This document shows, piece by piece, positions 41,379-53,071 of a stretch of 64,000 bases of DNA. The translations under genes were made by a program, and so were the position numbers. The notes below the pieces were generated by a model that had not been told where the DNA came from, ran no database searches, and saw only the letters and a list, made by a program, of their open reading frames with translations. Source of the stretch: Microbacterium sp. W4I20 (GTDB lineage: Bacteria > Actinomycetota > Actinomycetes > Actinomycetales > Microbacteriaceae); assembly GCF_030816505.1 (NCBI RefSeq), contig NZ_JAUSYB010000001.1, forward strand, positions 3,658,001 to 3,722,000, read 5' to 3'. How positions within the stretch are numbered: the stretch's first letter is position 1; every line of letters begins with the position of its first letter.

Positions 41379-43667
41379 GTGACCACAGCCCTGTACCGCC
41401 GCTACCGACCCGAGACGTTCGGCGAGATGATCGGGCAGTCGCAGGTGACCGATCCCCTGATGACCGCGCTGCGCGGCGACCGCGTCGGCCACGCTTATCT
41501 CTTCTCCGGACCGCGCGGGTGCGGCAAGACGACATCGGCGCGCATCCTGGCGCGCTGCCTGAACTGCGCGGCCGGCCCGACCGACACCCCGTGCGGCACG
41601 TGCGACAGCTGCGTCGAGCTGTCGCGCGCCGGCGGCGGGTCGCTCGACGTGGTCGAGATCGACGCGGCGAGCCACAACGGCGTCGATGATGCCCGCGACC
41701 TGCGTGAACGGGCGACGTTCGCCCCGAGCCGCGACCGCTACAAGATCTTCATCCTCGACGAGGCGCACATGGTCACCCCGCAGGGGTTCAACGCGCTGCT
41801 GAAGCTCGTCGAAGAGCCGCCGGAGCACGTCAAGTTCATCTTCGCGACCACCGAGCCCGAGAAGGTGCTCGGCACCATCCGCTCGCGCACGCACCACTAC
41901 CCGTTCCGTCTCGTGCCGCCCGCGGCGATGCTCGAGTACGTCGCGAAGCTGTGCGGCGAAGAGGGCGTGATCGTCGAGCAGGGCGTGCTTCCCCTCGTCG
42001 TCCGCGCCGGCGGCGGATCGCCCCGAGACACCCTGTCGCTGCTCGATCAGCTGATCGCCGGTTCCGACGCGCCTGCCGGATCCGAGACGGTCACCGTCGG
42101 CTACGCCCGCGCGGTGTCGCTGCTCGGCTACACGCACGGGGCACTGCTCGACGAGATCGTCGACGCGCTGGCCGCGGGTGACGCCGCAGCCGCCTTCCCG
42201 GCGATCGACCGCGTCGTGCAGACGGGCCAGGACCCTCGGCGATTCGTCGACGACCTGCTCGAGCGCCTGCGCGACCTCATCGTCATCGCGGCCGTCGGTG
42301 CGGGAGCATCCGCCGTGCTGCGCGGCATCGCCGAAGACGACCTGGAGCGCATGCGCGGTCAGGCGGCGGCCTTCGGCTCGGCGCGCCTGTCGCGCACGGC
42401 CGACGTCGTGAGCGCGGCTCTCGACGACATGTCCGGGGCGACCTCGCCTCGCCTCCACCTCGAGCTCATGGTCGCGCGCGTGCTCGCCGGAGCGACGGAT
42501 GCCGCGGCTGCGGCGCCGACAGCTGCGGCAGCGGCACCGACGCGTACACCGGCCGCCGCGCCGGAACGCGCGGCAACCCCTGCGGCTGCGCCGGCAGCGG
42601 CGGCGCAGGCAACGGCATCTGTGGCAGCCCCAGCGCCGGCCCCCGCCGCGAAGCCGACCGCCCCGGAACCGGTCGCCGCCGAAGAACCGGTCGCCGCCGA
42701 GCCGGCCGCCGCCGAGCCGGCCGCTGCCGCCGCGTCGCCGCGAGGACCCGTCACGCTCGCCAGCGTCCTCGCCGCGTGGCCCGCCGTGCTGACCCGTCTC
42801 GAGGGCATCAGCCGAACCTCCTGGCTGCTCGCCACCGCCGTGCAGCCGCTGGCGTACGTGACCGACACCGAGGTGCTGACTCTCGGCTTCACGAGCCAGC
42901 ACGATGTGGGGAAGTTCAAGGGCACGACGCCCGGATCCGGTCCGTCCGATCACTTGCGCACGGCGATCGAGCAAGAGCTCGGCGTCCGCGTGAAGTACGT
43001 GCCGGCGCCGATGCCGTCGGGGGGCGGTGCGTCCGGGGGTGCTCCGCGCCAGCCGGCGGCATCGGCCCCGCCGACCGCCGCCGACGCCGCCCCTGCATCG
43101 GAGCCTGCGTCAGCGGGATCATCCCGCCCGAAGGTCCTCGGCCAGTCGGCATCCAGCGTCACCGAGTGGGCGGTCGCACCGATCCCCACGGCGGAGGAAC
43201 CGCCGAGCGCGCCCCCGGCACCGGCCGCTCCGCTTCCGGTCGACGACGAGCCCGAAGAGGTCGAGGCGGCAGCATCCGCTCCGGTCCCTCCGGCAGACGG
43301 CATCGTCGACCGCGACGAGCCGCCGCTCCCCGGCGACGACGAGGCGCCCGCCTTCGATGACGAGCCTCCGTACGATCCGTCGTACGAACCGCCCGCACCG
43401 CGCCAGGGGCCACTCGTGCCCAGCCAGGCTGCCGTGTCGACGCAGGCGACGATGTCCACGCACGCGACCACGGCCGTGCGGCGCGACGCGCCGGCCGCGA
43501 CCGCTCCGCAACCTCCCCGCGCCGCGCCCTCCGCCTCACCGGTGGTGACCGAGCGCGCCCCCTCCATCGGGGGAGTGCAGCGCTACGGCGAGGCCGTGAT
43601 CCGCCAGGTGCTCGGCGCGACGTTCCTGCGCGAAGAGCCCTACGAGCCCCCGACGAGGTTCTCCTGA
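41379..43667 (+). CDS. dnaX: DNA polymerase III subunits gamma/tau
   Basis: 762 residues. Walker [15 protein letters not shown] near residue 45, a four-Cys zinc module CLNCAAG...CGTCDSC, Walker [10 protein letters not shown] and an SRC-type sensor make a clamp-loader ATPase (residues 1-370). The long C-terminus is Ala/Pro-rich and disordered, as in actinobacteria, with a folded patch near residues 460-530. TAGGCT lies 6 nt before GTG 41379 (leaderless). No slippery heptamer for a gamma frameshift is seen. recR starts within its final codon. Confidence 0.95.
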   Translation: MTTALYRRYRPETFGEMIGQSQVTDPLMTALRGDRVGHAYLFSGPRGCGKTTSARILARCLNCAAGPTDTPCGTCDSCVELSRAGGGSLDVVEIDAASHNGVDDARDLRERATFAPSRDRYKIFILDEAHMVTPQGFNALLKLVEEPPEHVKFIFATTEPEKVLGTIRSRTHHYPFRLVPPAAMLEYVAKLCGEEGVIVEQGVLPLVVRAGGGSPRDTLSLLDQLIAGSDAPAGSETVTVGYARAVSLLGYTHGALLDEIVDALAAGDAAAAFPAIDRVVQTGQDPRRFVDDLLERLRDLIVIAAVGAGASAVLRGIAEDDLERMRGQAAAFGSARLSRTADVVSAALDDMSGATSPRLHLELMVARVLAGATDAAAAAPTAAAAAPTRTPAAAPERAATPAAAPAAAAQATASVAAPAPAPAAKPTAPEPVAAEEPVAAEPAAAEPAAAAASPRGPVTLASVLAAWPAVLTRLEGISRTSWLLATAVQPLAYVTDTEVLTLGFTSQHDVGKFKGTTPGSGPSDHLRTAIEQELGVRVKYVPAPMPSGGGASGGAPRQPAASAPPTAADAAPASEPASAGSSRPKVLGQSASSVTEWAVAPIPTAEEPPSAPPAPAAPLPVDDEPEEVEAAASAPVPPADGIVDRDEPPLPGDDEAPAFDDEPPYDPSYEPPAPRQGPLVPSQAAVSTQATMSTHATTAVRRDAPAATAPQPPRAAPSASPVVTERAPSIGGVQRYGEAVIRQVLGATFLREEPYEPPTRFS

Positions 43668-44260
43668 TGTACGACGGCATCGTTCAAGAGCTGATCGACG
43701 AGTTCGGCCGACTCCCCGGCATCGGACCGAAGTCGGCGCAGCGCATCGCGTTCCACATCCTGCAGACGCCGACGTTCGACGTCGCGCGCCTCTCCGAACT
43801 CCTCACCGAAGTCCGCATCCGCGTGCGATTCTGTGAGATCTGCGGAAACGTCGCCGAGCAGGAGCGCTGTGCAATCTGCCGTGACCCGCGACGCAGCCAG
43901 GCGCTGATCTGCGTCGTCGAGGATGCGAAGGACGTCGCGGCCATCGAGCGCACGCGGGAGTTCCGCGGCCTGTATCACGTGCTCGGCGGTGTGATCAGCC
44001 CCATCGCCGGCATCGGGCCCGACGACCTGCGCATCGCCCAGCTCATGACCCGTCTCGCGGACGGCACGGTGCAGGAGGTCATCCTGGCGACGAACCCCAA
44101 CCTCGAGGGCGAGGCGACGGCGAGCTATCTCAGCAGGCTGCTCACCACGATGCAGATCACCGTGTCGCGCCTGGCCTCGGGGCTCCCCGTCGGCGGCGAC
44201 CTCGAGTACGCCGACGAGGTCACGCTCGGCCGAGCCTTCGAGGGCCGGCGCGTCCTGTGA
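43667..44260 (+). CDS. recR: Recombination mediator protein RecR
   Basis: 197 residues, standard length. N-terminal helix-hairpin-helix ([20 protein letters not shown]), a zinc finger [16 protein letters not shown], a TOPRIM domain starting [15 protein letters not shown] and the Walker-B-like C-terminus. With RecO it loads RecA on gaps. ATG 43667 overlaps the dnaX stop by one base, the common dnaX-recR pairing. Confidence 0.96.
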   Translation: MYDGIVQELIDEFGRLPGIGPKSAQRIAFHILQTPTFDVARLSELLTEVRIRVRFCEICGNVAEQERCAICRDPRRSQALICVVEDAKDVAAIERTREFRGLYHVLGGVISPIAGIGPDDLRIAQLMTRLADGTVQEVILATNPNLEGEATASYLSRLLTTMQITVSRLASGLPVGGDLEYADEVTLGRAFEGRRVL

Positions 44261-45204
44261 ACGCCCAGGGCGGGTTCTCCCGTCGTGGCTGGCTGCTCTT
44301 CGGCGCGATGGCGATGCTGTGGGGCGTGCCCTACCTGTTCATCAGCATCGCGGTCGAATCGCTGTCGCCGCCCGCGATCGTGGCCGGTCGCACACTCATC
44401 GCCGCGCTCCTCCTGTTGCCGTTCGCCTTCCGCGGCGGAGCCCTACGCACGGCCCTGAAGCACTGGCCGTGGGTGCTCCTCTTCGGGCTCGTCGAGATGG
44501 CGGGGCCCTTCGTCCTCCTCGGGCACGCCGAGATCACGCTTCCGTCCGGCATGACCGGTCTGCTGGTCGCCACCGTGCCGCTGTTCGCCGCGCTGATCGC
44601 ACTCGGCGGCGGCGATCGCGGCGTGCTCCGCCCCGCGCGGGGGATCGGACTCCTCATCGGCTTCGTGGGCGTCGCGATCGTGGTCGCAGGACCGGGGCTG
44701 TTCGGCGGGGAGGTCAGCCTGCTCGCCGCCGGAGAGGTGCTGCTCGTCGCCATCCTCTACGCGATCGCTCCGTTCATCGTGGCCCGCAAGCTCGCCGACG
44801 TTCCCTCGATGGGGACGATCACGCTCTCGCTGCTCATGATCGGGATCATCTACCTCCCGATCGGTCTGCTCACCCAGCACGAGGTGCCGACGCTGCCGTC
44901 GCTCGGCGCGTTGCTCGCCCTCGCTGTGATCTGCACCGCCGTCGCCTTCCTCGCGTTCTTCGCGCTCATCCGCGAGGTGGGTCCGGTGCGCGCCCCGCTG
45001 TTCACCTACGTCAACCCCGTGGTCGCGATCATCCTCGGCGCGATCGTGCTGTCCGAGCCGCTCACGCCCGGCCTCCTGATCGGCTTCCCGCTGATCATCG
45101 CCGGATGCTGGTTCGCCGGGACCGGCGGGCGGCTGCGACCCGCGGCATCCGCTCCGCTCCCTGCCACGAGCCCGGCCGCGGCGACGCTTCCGCCTGCTCC
45201 GTGA
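44257..45204 (+). CDS. EamA/DMT-family membrane transporter
   Basis: 315 residues; GTG 44257 overlaps the recR stop by 4 nt. Ten membrane helices in two EamA repeats (residues about 12-140 and 155-290), with the ends [20 protein letters not shown] and a Pro/Ala-rich tail. Members export metabolites or amino acids; the substrate is unknown. Confidence 0.88.
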   Translation: MNAQGGFSRRGWLLFGAMAMLWGVPYLFISIAVESLSPPAIVAGRTLIAALLLLPFAFRGGALRTALKHWPWVLLFGLVEMAGPFVLLGHAEITLPSGMTGLLVATVPLFAALIALGGGDRGVLRPARGIGLLIGFVGVAIVVAGPGLFGGEVSLLAAGEVLLVAILYAIAPFIVARKLADVPSMGTITLSLLMIGIIYLPIGLLTQHEVPTLPSLGALLALAVICTAVAFLAFFALIREVGPVRAPLFTYVNPVVAIILGAIVLSEPLTPGLLIGFPLIIAGCWFAGTGGRLRPAASAPLPATSPAAATLPPAP

Positions 45205-45262
45205 GCAGCACGGCGACAGCGCCGAATCCGTCACATGCACGGCCGAGCATATGGGCCGATCG

Positions 45263-45268
45263 TAGAAT
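45263..45268 (+). promoter_or_regulatory. -10 box of lysC
   Basis: TAGAAT, 39 nt before the lysC start, with a Shine-Dalgarno AGGGAG in between, so lysC has a normal leader. No clear -35. Confidence 0.4.
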
Positions 45269-45307
45269 GAGCGTGGGCGGATCCGCCCGACATCCCAGGG
45301 AGTGAAC

Positions 45308-46588
45308 GTGGCCCTCATCGTGCAGAAGTACGGCGGCTCGTCCGTCGCCGACGCAGAGAGCATCAAGCGCGTCGCCAAGCGCATCGTCGACACCCGACGA
45401 GCAGGTCACGACGTCGTCGTCGCCGTGAGCGCCATGGGCGACACGACGGATGAGCTCCTCGAGCTCGCGAACCAGGTCGCGCCGATCCCTGCCCCGCGCG
45501 AACTCGACATGCTGCTCTCCAGCGGTGAGCGCATCTCGATGGCGCTGCTCGCGATGGCGATCCACTCGATGGGTTTCGAGGCTCGGTCGTTCACCGGCAG
45601 CCAGGCCGGCATGATCACCGATTCGCAGCACGGCGCCGCGCGCATCGTCGACGTCACGCCGGTGCGCCTGCGCGAGGCGCTCGATGAGGGCGCGATCGTG
45701 ATCGTCGCCGGCTTCCAGGGCTTCAACCGCGACACGCGCGACATCACGACGCTCGGTCGCGGCGGCTCCGACACGACGGCCGTCGCCCTGGCGGCAGCGC
45801 TCGACGCCGACGTCTGCGAGATCTACAGCGACGTCGACGGCGTCTTCACCGCCGACCCTCGAGTCGTTCCGAAGGCGCAGAAGCTCGACCACGTCTCCAC
45901 GGAGGAGATGCTCGAGCTCGCCGCCAACGGCGCCAAGGTGCTCTACATCCGCGCCGTCGAGTACGCACGCCGTCACGGCGTCCTGATCCACGCCCGGTCG
46001 ACCTTCTCGTCGGCCGAGGGCACGTACGTTCTGGGCGAGGGTATGAACAACCCCCGCGAAGCCGAGGGAGCAGTCATGGAAGAGCCCATCGTCGCCGGTG
46101 TCGCCACCGACTTCAGCCACGCCAAGATCACCGTCGCCGGTGTTCCCGACGTGCCGGGCAAGGCCGCGGACATCTTCAAGATCGTGGCCAAGTCCGGTGC
46201 CAACGTCGACATGATCGTGCAGAACGTGTCGGCGACCGGACGCACCGACATCTCGTTCACCGTTCCCAAGGCGGATGCTGCGGCAGCACTCAAGGCTCTC
46301 GCGGCCGAGCAGTCCGAGGTCGGCTTCCAAAACCTCGTGCACGACGACCAGATCGGCAAGCTCTCGGTCGTCGGCGCGGGCATGCGCACGCACTCCGGGG
46401 TGTCGGCGACGCTGTTCGAGGCGCTGTCGGAGGGCGGCATCAACATCGAGATGATCTCGACTTCGGAGATCCGCATCTCGGTCGTGCTGCGTGGCGACGA
46501 CCTCGCCGAGGCCGCCCGCACTGTGCACACCGCTTATGGCCTCGACGGCGACGCCGAGGCGACCGTCCACGCCGGTACCGGCCGCTGA
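45308..46588 (+). CDS. lysC: Aspartate kinase (alpha subunit, full length)
   Basis: 426 residues from GTG 45308 (AGGGAG 5 nt upstream; GTG 45302 is less well placed). Kinase domain with [19 protein letters not shown] and [27 protein letters not shown], then two ACT regulatory domains from about residue 265. It phosphorylates aspartate at the head of lysine, threonine and methionine synthesis and is normally feedback inhibited. An internal start at 46076 probably yields a separate beta subunit. asd follows after 141 nt with its own -10 box. Confidence 0.95.
   Translation: MALIVQKYGGSSVADAESIKRVAKRIVDTRRAGHDVVVAVSAMGDTTDELLELANQVAPIPAPRELDMLLSSGERISMALLAMAIHSMGFEARSFTGSQAGMITDSQHGAARIVDVTPVRLREALDEGAIVIVAGFQGFNRDTRDITTLGRGGSDTTAVALAAALDADVCEIYSDVDGVFTADPRVVPKAQKLDHVSTEEMLELAANGAKVLYIRAVEYARRHGVLIHARSTFSSAEGTYVLGEGMNNPREAEGAVMEEPIVAGVATDFSHAKITVAGVPDVPGKAADIFKIVAKSGANVDMIVQNVSATGRTDISFTVPKADAAAALKALAAEQSEVGFQNLVHDDQIGKLSVVGAGMRTHSGVSATLFEALSEGGINIEMISTSEIRISVVLRGDDLAEAARTVHTAYGLDGDAEATVHAGTGR
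46064..46078 (+). promoter_or_regulatory. Internal ribosome-binding site and start for the LysC beta subunit
   Basis: Within lysC, GAGGGAG precedes in-frame ATG 46076 by 5-6 nt. The protein from there would be 170 residues starting [12 protein letters not shown], exactly the ACT-domain part. In Corynebacterium glutamicum lysC the beta subunit begins at the equivalent MEE motif. Inference by analogy. Confidence 0.6.
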
Positions 46589-46627
46589 CAGCCCGACCCT
46601 GCCGCCTTTGCCTCGCTGCGAGCGCGG

Positions 46628-47800
<1,173 letters not shown>

Positions 47801-47883
47801 CGTCGCCTCCTCTTCCTCCTCCTCTCGTTTCGCCGGGAGTCTTCCGCATCCGCCCCATGGTCTGCCGTGTCGCGACCGCGAAC

Positions 47884-47889
47884 TAGACT
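47884..47889 (+). promoter_or_regulatory. -10 box of mqo (leaderless start)
   Basis: TAGACT, 6 nt before the GTG start, with no Shine-Dalgarno in the gap. Confidence 0.6.
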
Positions 47890-47895
47890 GTTCTG

Positions 47896-49368
47896 GTGAC
47901 TGAAAACGTCGATGTCGTCCTGATCGGCGGTGGCATCATGAGCGCCACCCTGGGTACTCTGCTGCACGAACTGCAGCCGGAGTGGAAGATCGTCGCCTTC
48001 GAGCGACTCTCCGATGTGGGCCAGGAGAGCTCGAACCCCTGGAACAACGCCGGCACCGGCCATGCCGCGCTGTGCGAGCTGAACTACATGCCGCAGCAGG
48101 GCGATGCGCCGCTCGATCCTGCCAAGGCCGTCTCAATCAACGAGCAGTTCCAGCAGAGCCGCCAGTTCTGGTCGTCGCTGGTCGACAAGGGCGTGCTCGA
48201 CGCGCCGTCGACGTTCATCAACGCCACGCCGCACATGACCTTCGTCCGCGGCGAGAAGGACGTCGCGTACCTCAAGAAGCGCTACGAGGTGCTCAAGGAG
48301 CAGCCCCTGTTCGCGGGCATCGAGTACAGCGAGGACTCGCGCGTCATCAACAAGTGGGCGCCGCTGCTCATGCAGCAGCGTCGCAAGGGCGAGCCGTTCG
48401 CCGCGACCCGCGTGCCGGCCGGCACCGACGTCGACTTCGGCGCGCTGACCCATCAGCTCTTCGACCACCTCACGGACTCCGGTGTCGTGCTGCGCACGAA
48501 CCACGAGGTCCGCAACTTGAAGAAGCAGAAGGACGGCGGCTGGCTGGTCAACTACCGCACGACCATCGGCCGCACGCCGAACCAGGTGAAGGCCCGCTTC
48601 GTCTTCGTCGGTGCCGGCGGATGGGCCCTCAAGCTGCTGCAGAACTCCGGCATCCCCGAGATCAAGGGCTACGGCGTCTTCCCGATCGGTGGTCAGTTCC
48701 TGAAGACCACGAACCCGAAGGTCGTCGAGCAGCACAAGGCGAAGGTGTATTCGCAGGCGTCGGTCGGCGCACCGCCCATGTCGGTGCCGCACCTCGACAC
48801 CCGGGTGGTCGGCGGCGAGGCCTCGCTGATGTTCGGGCCGTTCGCCACGTTCAGCCCGAAGTTCCTCAAGAACGGATCGATGCTCGACATCGTCACGCAG
48901 GTCCGTCCGCACAACCTGCTGCCGATGCTGCAGGTCGCGGTCAAGAACCCCGACCTGATCACGTATCTCGTCAGCGAGCTGTTGAAGAACCACGCGAAGA
49001 AGGTCGACAGCCTCCGTACCTTCATGCCGACCGCGAAGGATGAGGACTGGACGCTCATCGACGCCGGTCAGCGCGCGCAGGTGATGAAGAAGGATCCCCA
49101 GAAGGGCGGCATCCTGCAGTTCGGGACCGAGGTCGTGTCTGCGGCCGATGGTTCGATCGCCGGCCTGCTCGGTGCGTCGCCGGGAGCCTCGACTGCCGTG
49201 CCGATCATGCTCCAGCTGCTCGAGACCTGCTTCCCCGACCAGTACCCCGGGTGGGAGCCCACGCTGCGGGAGCTGATCCCGACCTTCGGCGAGAAGCTCA
49301 ACAAGGATGCGGCGCTGGCCGAGGAGTCCACCGCAGCGACGGCTGCCACCCTCGGCATCAACGCCTGA
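47896..49368 (+). CDS. mqo: Malate:quinone oxidoreductase
   Basis: 490 residues. Starts with the FAD-binding VLIGGGIMSATLGTLLHEL; NNAGTGHAALCELNY and GQFLKTTNP are family signatures. It is a membrane-peripheral FAD enzyme that passes electrons from malate to quinone, an alternative to soluble malate dehydrogenase. GTG 47896 sits 6 nt behind a -10 box (leaderless). tdk begins 9 nt after its stop. Confidence 0.96.
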   Translation: MTENVDVVLIGGGIMSATLGTLLHELQPEWKIVAFERLSDVGQESSNPWNNAGTGHAALCELNYMPQQGDAPLDPAKAVSINEQFQQSRQFWSSLVDKGVLDAPSTFINATPHMTFVRGEKDVAYLKKRYEVLKEQPLFAGIEYSEDSRVINKWAPLLMQQRRKGEPFAATRVPAGTDVDFGALTHQLFDHLTDSGVVLRTNHEVRNLKKQKDGGWLVNYRTTIGRTPNQVKARFVFVGAGGWALKLLQNSGIPEIKGYGVFPIGGQFLKTTNPKVVEQHKAKVYSQASVGAPPMSVPHLDTRVVGGEASLMFGPFATFSPKFLKNGSMLDIVTQVRPHNLLPMLQVAVKNPDLITYLVSELLKNHAKKVDSLRTFMPTAKDEDWTLIDAGQRAQVMKKDPQKGGILQFGTEVVSAADGSIAGLLGASPGASTAVPIMLQLLETCFPDQYPGWEPTLRELIPTFGEKLNKDAALAEESTAATAATLGINA

Positions 49369-49377
49369 GACCTCACC

Positions 49378-50031
49378 GTGGCGAAGCTCTACTTCCGCTA
49401 CGGCGCGATGAACTCCGGGAAGTCGACCTCGCTGCTGCAGGCTGCCTACAACTACGAGGAGCGCGGGCAGCACGTGCTGCTCGCCAAGCCCGCCATCGAC
49501 ACCAAGGGTGCGTCGGAGATCGCCAGCCGCCTCGGCGTGACGCGGGCCGTGGACTTCCTGATCGGTCCGGATGACGATGCGCGGGTTCTGTTCGCGGAGC
49601 ACCGCGAGCGCGTCCGGCGTTCGGCGGAGGAGGAGCTGATCCCGAGCGGTCCGATCGATGTGGCCTGCCTCCTCATCGATGAGGCGCAGTTCCTCACCCC
49701 GTCGCAGGTCGACGATCTCTTCCGGATCGCGGTCGAGGATGGCACACCTGTGATGGCGTACGGCATCCGCAACGACTTCCTCACCCACGCCTTCCCGGGC
49801 TCTGCGCGTCTGCTCGCGATCGCGCACTCGCTCGAAGAGCTCAAGACGATCTGCCGATGCGGGCGCAAGGCCGTGTTCAACGGACGGGTCATCGGGGGCC
49901 GGTTCGTGTTCGACGGCGACCAGGTCGCGATCGACGAAGGAGCCGACGGCTCTGCGGCTCCCGAGCTCACGACGTACGAGTCCCTGTGCGGCACCTGCTA
50001 TCTCGAGGAGTCCGGCGGCCGCCTGGGCTGA
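49378..50031 (+). CDS. tdk: Thymidine kinase
   Basis: 217 residues. P-loop FRYGAMNSGKSTSLLQ, the Walker-B-like LLIDEAQFL, lasso-loop zinc ligands CRCGRKAVF and LCGTC. It phosphorylates thymidine for salvage. GTG 49378 follows mqo by 9 nt with no good ribosome-binding site, so translation probably depends on coupling. Confidence 0.95.
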   Translation: MAKLYFRYGAMNSGKSTSLLQAAYNYEERGQHVLLAKPAIDTKGASEIASRLGVTRAVDFLIGPDDDARVLFAEHRERVRRSAEEELIPSGPIDVACLLIDEAQFLTPSQVDDLFRIAVEDGTPVMAYGIRNDFLTHAFPGSARLLAIAHSLEELKTICRCGRKAVFNGRVIGGRFVFDGDQVAIDEGADGSAAPELTTYESLCGTCYLEESGGRLG

Positions 50032-50074
50032 AGCCCCCGCTCTCACCATCACGGCGCTGCGCTAGCACGCCCTC

Positions 50075-50115
50075 TTGCGTGGTCTGACCACAGCCGCTAA
50101 TGTGGTCAGACCACA
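50075..50115 (+). promoter_or_regulatory. Promoter and twin FadR-type operators of the GntR-lldD operon
   Basis: TTGCGT (50075-50080) and TAATGT (50098-50103), 17-nt spacer. GTGGTCTGACCAC (50079-50091) lies on the -35/spacer and TGTGGTCAGACCACA (50101-50115) covers the -10 and start. Both contain the TGGTCNGACCA core bound by FadR-subfamily GntR regulators such as LldR. The downstream regulator very probably represses itself and lldD here. Confidence 0.8.
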
Positions 50116-50133
50116 CGAACGCGAGGGGACCGG

Positions 50134-50838
50134 ATGTCGGAGCAGCAGCCTGCACGCGCCTGGCGCCTCGTTCTCGAGCACATCGAACGCGACCTCCTCG
50201 ACGGGCGGCTCGGACCCGGCGACCGACTCGCATCGGAGCGGGACCTCGCCACGGAACTCGGCGTCGGACGCTCCAGTGTGCGCGAGGCCTTCCGGGTGCT
50301 CGAGGTGATGGGTCTCATTCGCACCGCGACCGGTTCGGGCCCGCAGTCCGGGGCCATCGTCATCGCCACGCCGACCGGCGGGATGTCGGCCCTGCTGCGG
50401 CTGCAGGTCGCCGCCCAAGGGTTCCCGCTCGCCGATGTCGTGCAGACGCGTCTCGTGCTCGAGGACGCTGTCGTCGGCGCGATGGCGGCTTCGCCCGAAC
50501 GCGACACCTCCGTCGCTCATGGCCTGCTCGAGGCGATGGACGCCGACGATCTGTCCCCGGCTGAGTTCCTCGCGCTCGACGCTCAGCTGCACCTGTCGCT
50601 CGCGGAGGGGAGCGGCAACACGGTGATCGCGGCGATGATGGGCGGTCTGCGCTCGTCCATCGAGTCCTACGTGCAGGGCGGCGTCGACGCGATCGTCGAT
50701 TGGGATGCCATGGCGACGCGACTGCGCCGGGAGCATCGCGCGCTGGTCGAGGCCATCGATACGGGCGATGCCGACGACGCCCGCGCGATCGTCCACGCGC
50801 ATATCACCGACTACTACACGCAGATTCTGACTCCCTGA
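50134..50838 (+). CDS. FadR-subfamily GntR transcriptional regulator (LldR-like)
   Basis: 234 residues. N-terminal winged helix with [20 protein letters not shown] and [16 protein letters not shown], and a helical FCD effector domain (about 95-225) with the metal-binding Asp/His positions ([20 protein letters not shown]). Its own promoter holds two perfect operators. Together with the following lactate dehydrogenase gene it is probably an L-lactate-responsive repressor. ATG 50134 has GAGGGGA upstream. Confidence 0.92.
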   Translation: MSEQQPARAWRLVLEHIERDLLDGRLGPGDRLASERDLATELGVGRSSVREAFRVLEVMGLIRTATGSGPQSGAIVIATPTGGMSALLRLQVAAQGFPLADVVQTRLVLEDAVVGAMAASPERDTSVAHGLLEAMDADDLSPAEFLALDAQLHLSLAEGSGNTVIAAMMGGLRSSIESYVQGGVDAIVDWDAMATRLRREHRALVEAIDTGDADDARAIVHAHITDYYTQILTP

Positions 50839-50896
50839 ACTCCGGCTCCCATCGACGGGCGCACGGGTATACCGAAACCACACCGAGAGGCACACC

Positions 50897-52156
50897 ATGG
50901 TCCAGCGCCAGGTTCCGAACCCCCGCGAGCTGCTCGAGCTCATGCAGTTCAAGAAGCCCGAACTCGACGGCCGCAAGCGCCGCCTCGATGCGGCCCTCAC
51001 GATCGACGATCTGCGGAAGATCGCGAAGCGCCGCACCCCGAAGGCCGCCTTCGATTACACAGACGGCGCGGCGGAGGGCGAGCTCTCCCTCACCCGCGCG
51101 CGTCAGGCGTTCCAGGACGTCGAGTTCCACCCCGGCATCCTGCGGCCGGCGCCGACCATCGACACGAGCGTCGACATCCTCGGTGGTCCGTCGGCGCTGC
51201 CGTTCGGCATCGCGCCCACCGGTTTCACCCGGCTCATGCAGACCGAGGGAGAGGTCGCGGGCGCGGGCGCTGCTGCTGCCGCCGGCATCCCCTTCACGCT
51301 CTCGACTCTCGGCACCACGTCGATCGAGGGTGTGAAGAAGGCGAATCCGCACGGGAGGAACTGGTTCCAGCTCTACGTGATGCGTGATCGCGAGATCTCG
51401 TACGAGCTCGCCCGCCGCGCCGCCACTGCCGGATTCGACACCCTGCAGTTCACGGTCGACACCCCCGTGGCAGGCGCCCGTCTGCGCGACAAGCGCAACG
51501 GGTTCAGCATCCCACCGCAGCTCACTCTGGGGACGATCATCAATGCCATCCCGCGGCCGTGGTGGTGGTTCGACTTCCTCACGACGCCGAAGCTCGAGTT
51601 CGCGTCGCTGAGCACCACCGGCGGTACGGTCGGGGAGTTGTTGGATGCCGCGATGGACCCGACGATCGGCTACGACGACCTCGCCGTGATCCGTGACCTG
51701 TGGCCCGGCAAGATCGTCATCAAGGGCGTGCAGACGGTCGAGGACTCCCTCCGGCTGCGCGACGAGGGCGTCGACGGCATCGTGCTGTCGAACCACGGCG
51801 GGCGCCAGCTCGATCGGGCTCCGATCCCGTTCCACCTGCTCCCCGAGGTGCGCAAGGCCGTCGGCGACGACTTCACCGTGATGATCGACACCGGCATCAT
51901 GAACGGTGCCGATATCGTGGCCGCCGTCGCACTGGGCGCCGACTTCACCCTCATCGGCCGCGCGTACCTGTACGGGCTGATGGCCGGCGGGCGACAGGGG
52001 GTCGACCGCACGATCGCGATCCTGCGCAGCGAGATCGAACGCACGATGCGCCTGCTCGGGGTCGCCTCGCTGGCGGAGCTCGAACCGGGCCATGTCACGC
52101 AGCTCGCGCGGCTCGTGCCCGTCACGCGGGCGGCATCCGAGGTCGTCCCTCGCTGA
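50897..52156 (+). CDS. lldD: FMN-dependent L-lactate dehydrogenase / alpha-hydroxy-acid oxidase
   Basis: 419 residues, TIM-barrel flavoenzyme. [40 protein letters not shown] and the active-site [16 protein letters not shown] with catalytic His are present. Oxidises L-lactate to pyruvate with electrons to quinone. It follows an LldR-type regulator by 58 nt and is probably in its operon. Confidence 0.92.
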   Translation: MVQRQVPNPRELLELMQFKKPELDGRKRRLDAALTIDDLRKIAKRRTPKAAFDYTDGAAEGELSLTRARQAFQDVEFHPGILRPAPTIDTSVDILGGPSALPFGIAPTGFTRLMQTEGEVAGAGAAAAAGIPFTLSTLGTTSIEGVKKANPHGRNWFQLYVMRDREISYELARRAATAGFDTLQFTVDTPVAGARLRDKRNGFSIPPQLTLGTIINAIPRPWWWFDFLTTPKLEFASLSTTGGTVGELLDAAMDPTIGYDDLAVIRDLWPGKIVIKGVQTVEDSLRLRDEGVDGIVLSNHGGRQLDRAPIPFHLLPEVRKAVGDDFTVMIDTGIMNGADIVAAVALGADFTLIGRAYLYGLMAGGRQGVDRTIAILRSEIERTMRLLGVASLAELEPGHVTQLARLVPVTRAASEVVPR

Positions 52157-52190
52157 TCGCGCGCCGTCGCGCGGATCGCGGACACCACGA

Positions 52191-53033
52191 TCAGCGATGC
52201 GGAACGGCCGCCCGGGTCCGGGGAGGCCAGGGGATCAGCATCGAGGTGGTGCGCCGGTACTCGGCATAGGCCGGGTACTTGCCGGCGGTGAGGGACTCGG
52301 TGAAGATCGTGGATCCGATGAACAGCACGGTCAGCAGCGCGGCGCCGATGATCGTGCTGTTCAGCACTCCGCCGAGGAGGCCGGCGCCGCCCGACACTGC
52401 GGCCGTCGCACCGATCGCGTAGAACATCCACCACTGCGCCTGCTCGAAGAAGAAGTTCGGGTGGCGGCTGAAGCGGAACAGCCCGGTCGTCACGAAACCG
52501 GGCGCGAGGGTGCCACCCGCCTGCTTCTTCCGCTGGTGGAAGAGCCACTGCTGCTGGTCGGCGATCGTCTCCCCGATCAGGAACCCCAAGAACGCGATCA
52601 CGAAGACGGCGTCCCATCCGGTGAGCGCCGACGGATGCTGCGCGGCGAGGTACGCGGGAAGGGTGATGAGCACGAGCAGCGTCATCTGGTAGCCGATGAT
52701 GAACAGCACGTTGAAGACCTGGAACTGCCAGGGACGCATCCGCTGCCGGAGGATCGCCCACCGGTAGTCCTCCATGCCGGTGTAGCCGCCTTTGCGCGCG
52801 AAGTTGAACGTGAGCCGCACACCCCAGGCCGTCGCCAGGAGTCCCATGACCACGGCGCGCACGGAGCCCTCGCCCTGGACGAAGGCGCCGGCCACGAAGA
52901 TCCACACATAGACGACGGGAACGATCGACCACGCGCGATCGACCCAGGACGTGTCTCGGGTGATCAGCGAGAGCAGCCAGCATGCCGCGCTGGCCAGCGC
53001 AGCCACGACGACGACGATCAGCAGGGGATCCAT
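52191..53033 (-). CDS. DUF1295 family membrane protein (steroid 5-alpha-reductase-like fold)
   Basis: 280 residues with about seven membrane helices. The signature GLFRFSRHPNFFFEQAQWW is shared with isoprenylcysteine methyltransferases and 5-alpha reductases and contacts an NADPH or SAM cofactor; YAEYRRTTSMLIPW is the usual C-terminus. Reaction unknown. It is convergent with lldD, 34 nt apart. Confidence 0.88.
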   Translation of the reverse strand: MDPLLIVVVVAALASAACWLLSLITRDTSWVDRAWSIVPVVYVWIFVAGAFVQGEGSVRAVVMGLLATAWGVRLTFNFARKGGYTGMEDYRWAILRQRMRPWQFQVFNVLFIIGYQMTLLVLITLPAYLAAQHPSALTGWDAVFVIAFLGFLIGETIADQQQWLFHQRKKQAGGTLAPGFVTTGLFRFSRHPNFFFEQAQWWMFYAIGATAAVSGGAGLLGGVLNSTIIGAALLTVLFIGSTIFTESLTAGKYPAYAEYRRTTSMLIPWPPRTRAAVPHR

Positions 53034-53071
53034 GACGCCATGCTAGGTGCCGGCGCGGGATCCGCGGCGAT

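Noticed and set aside
38235..42974. A 1579-codon open frame on the minus strand across GH65 and dnaX
   Set aside because: It is antisense to two well-supported genes; long antisense frames arise from GC-rich codon bias. Its composition (Arg/Gly/Asp/His-rich) lacks domain character.
41379..43667. Programmed frameshift in dnaX
   Set aside because: No slippery A-rich heptamer or following stem in the expected region.
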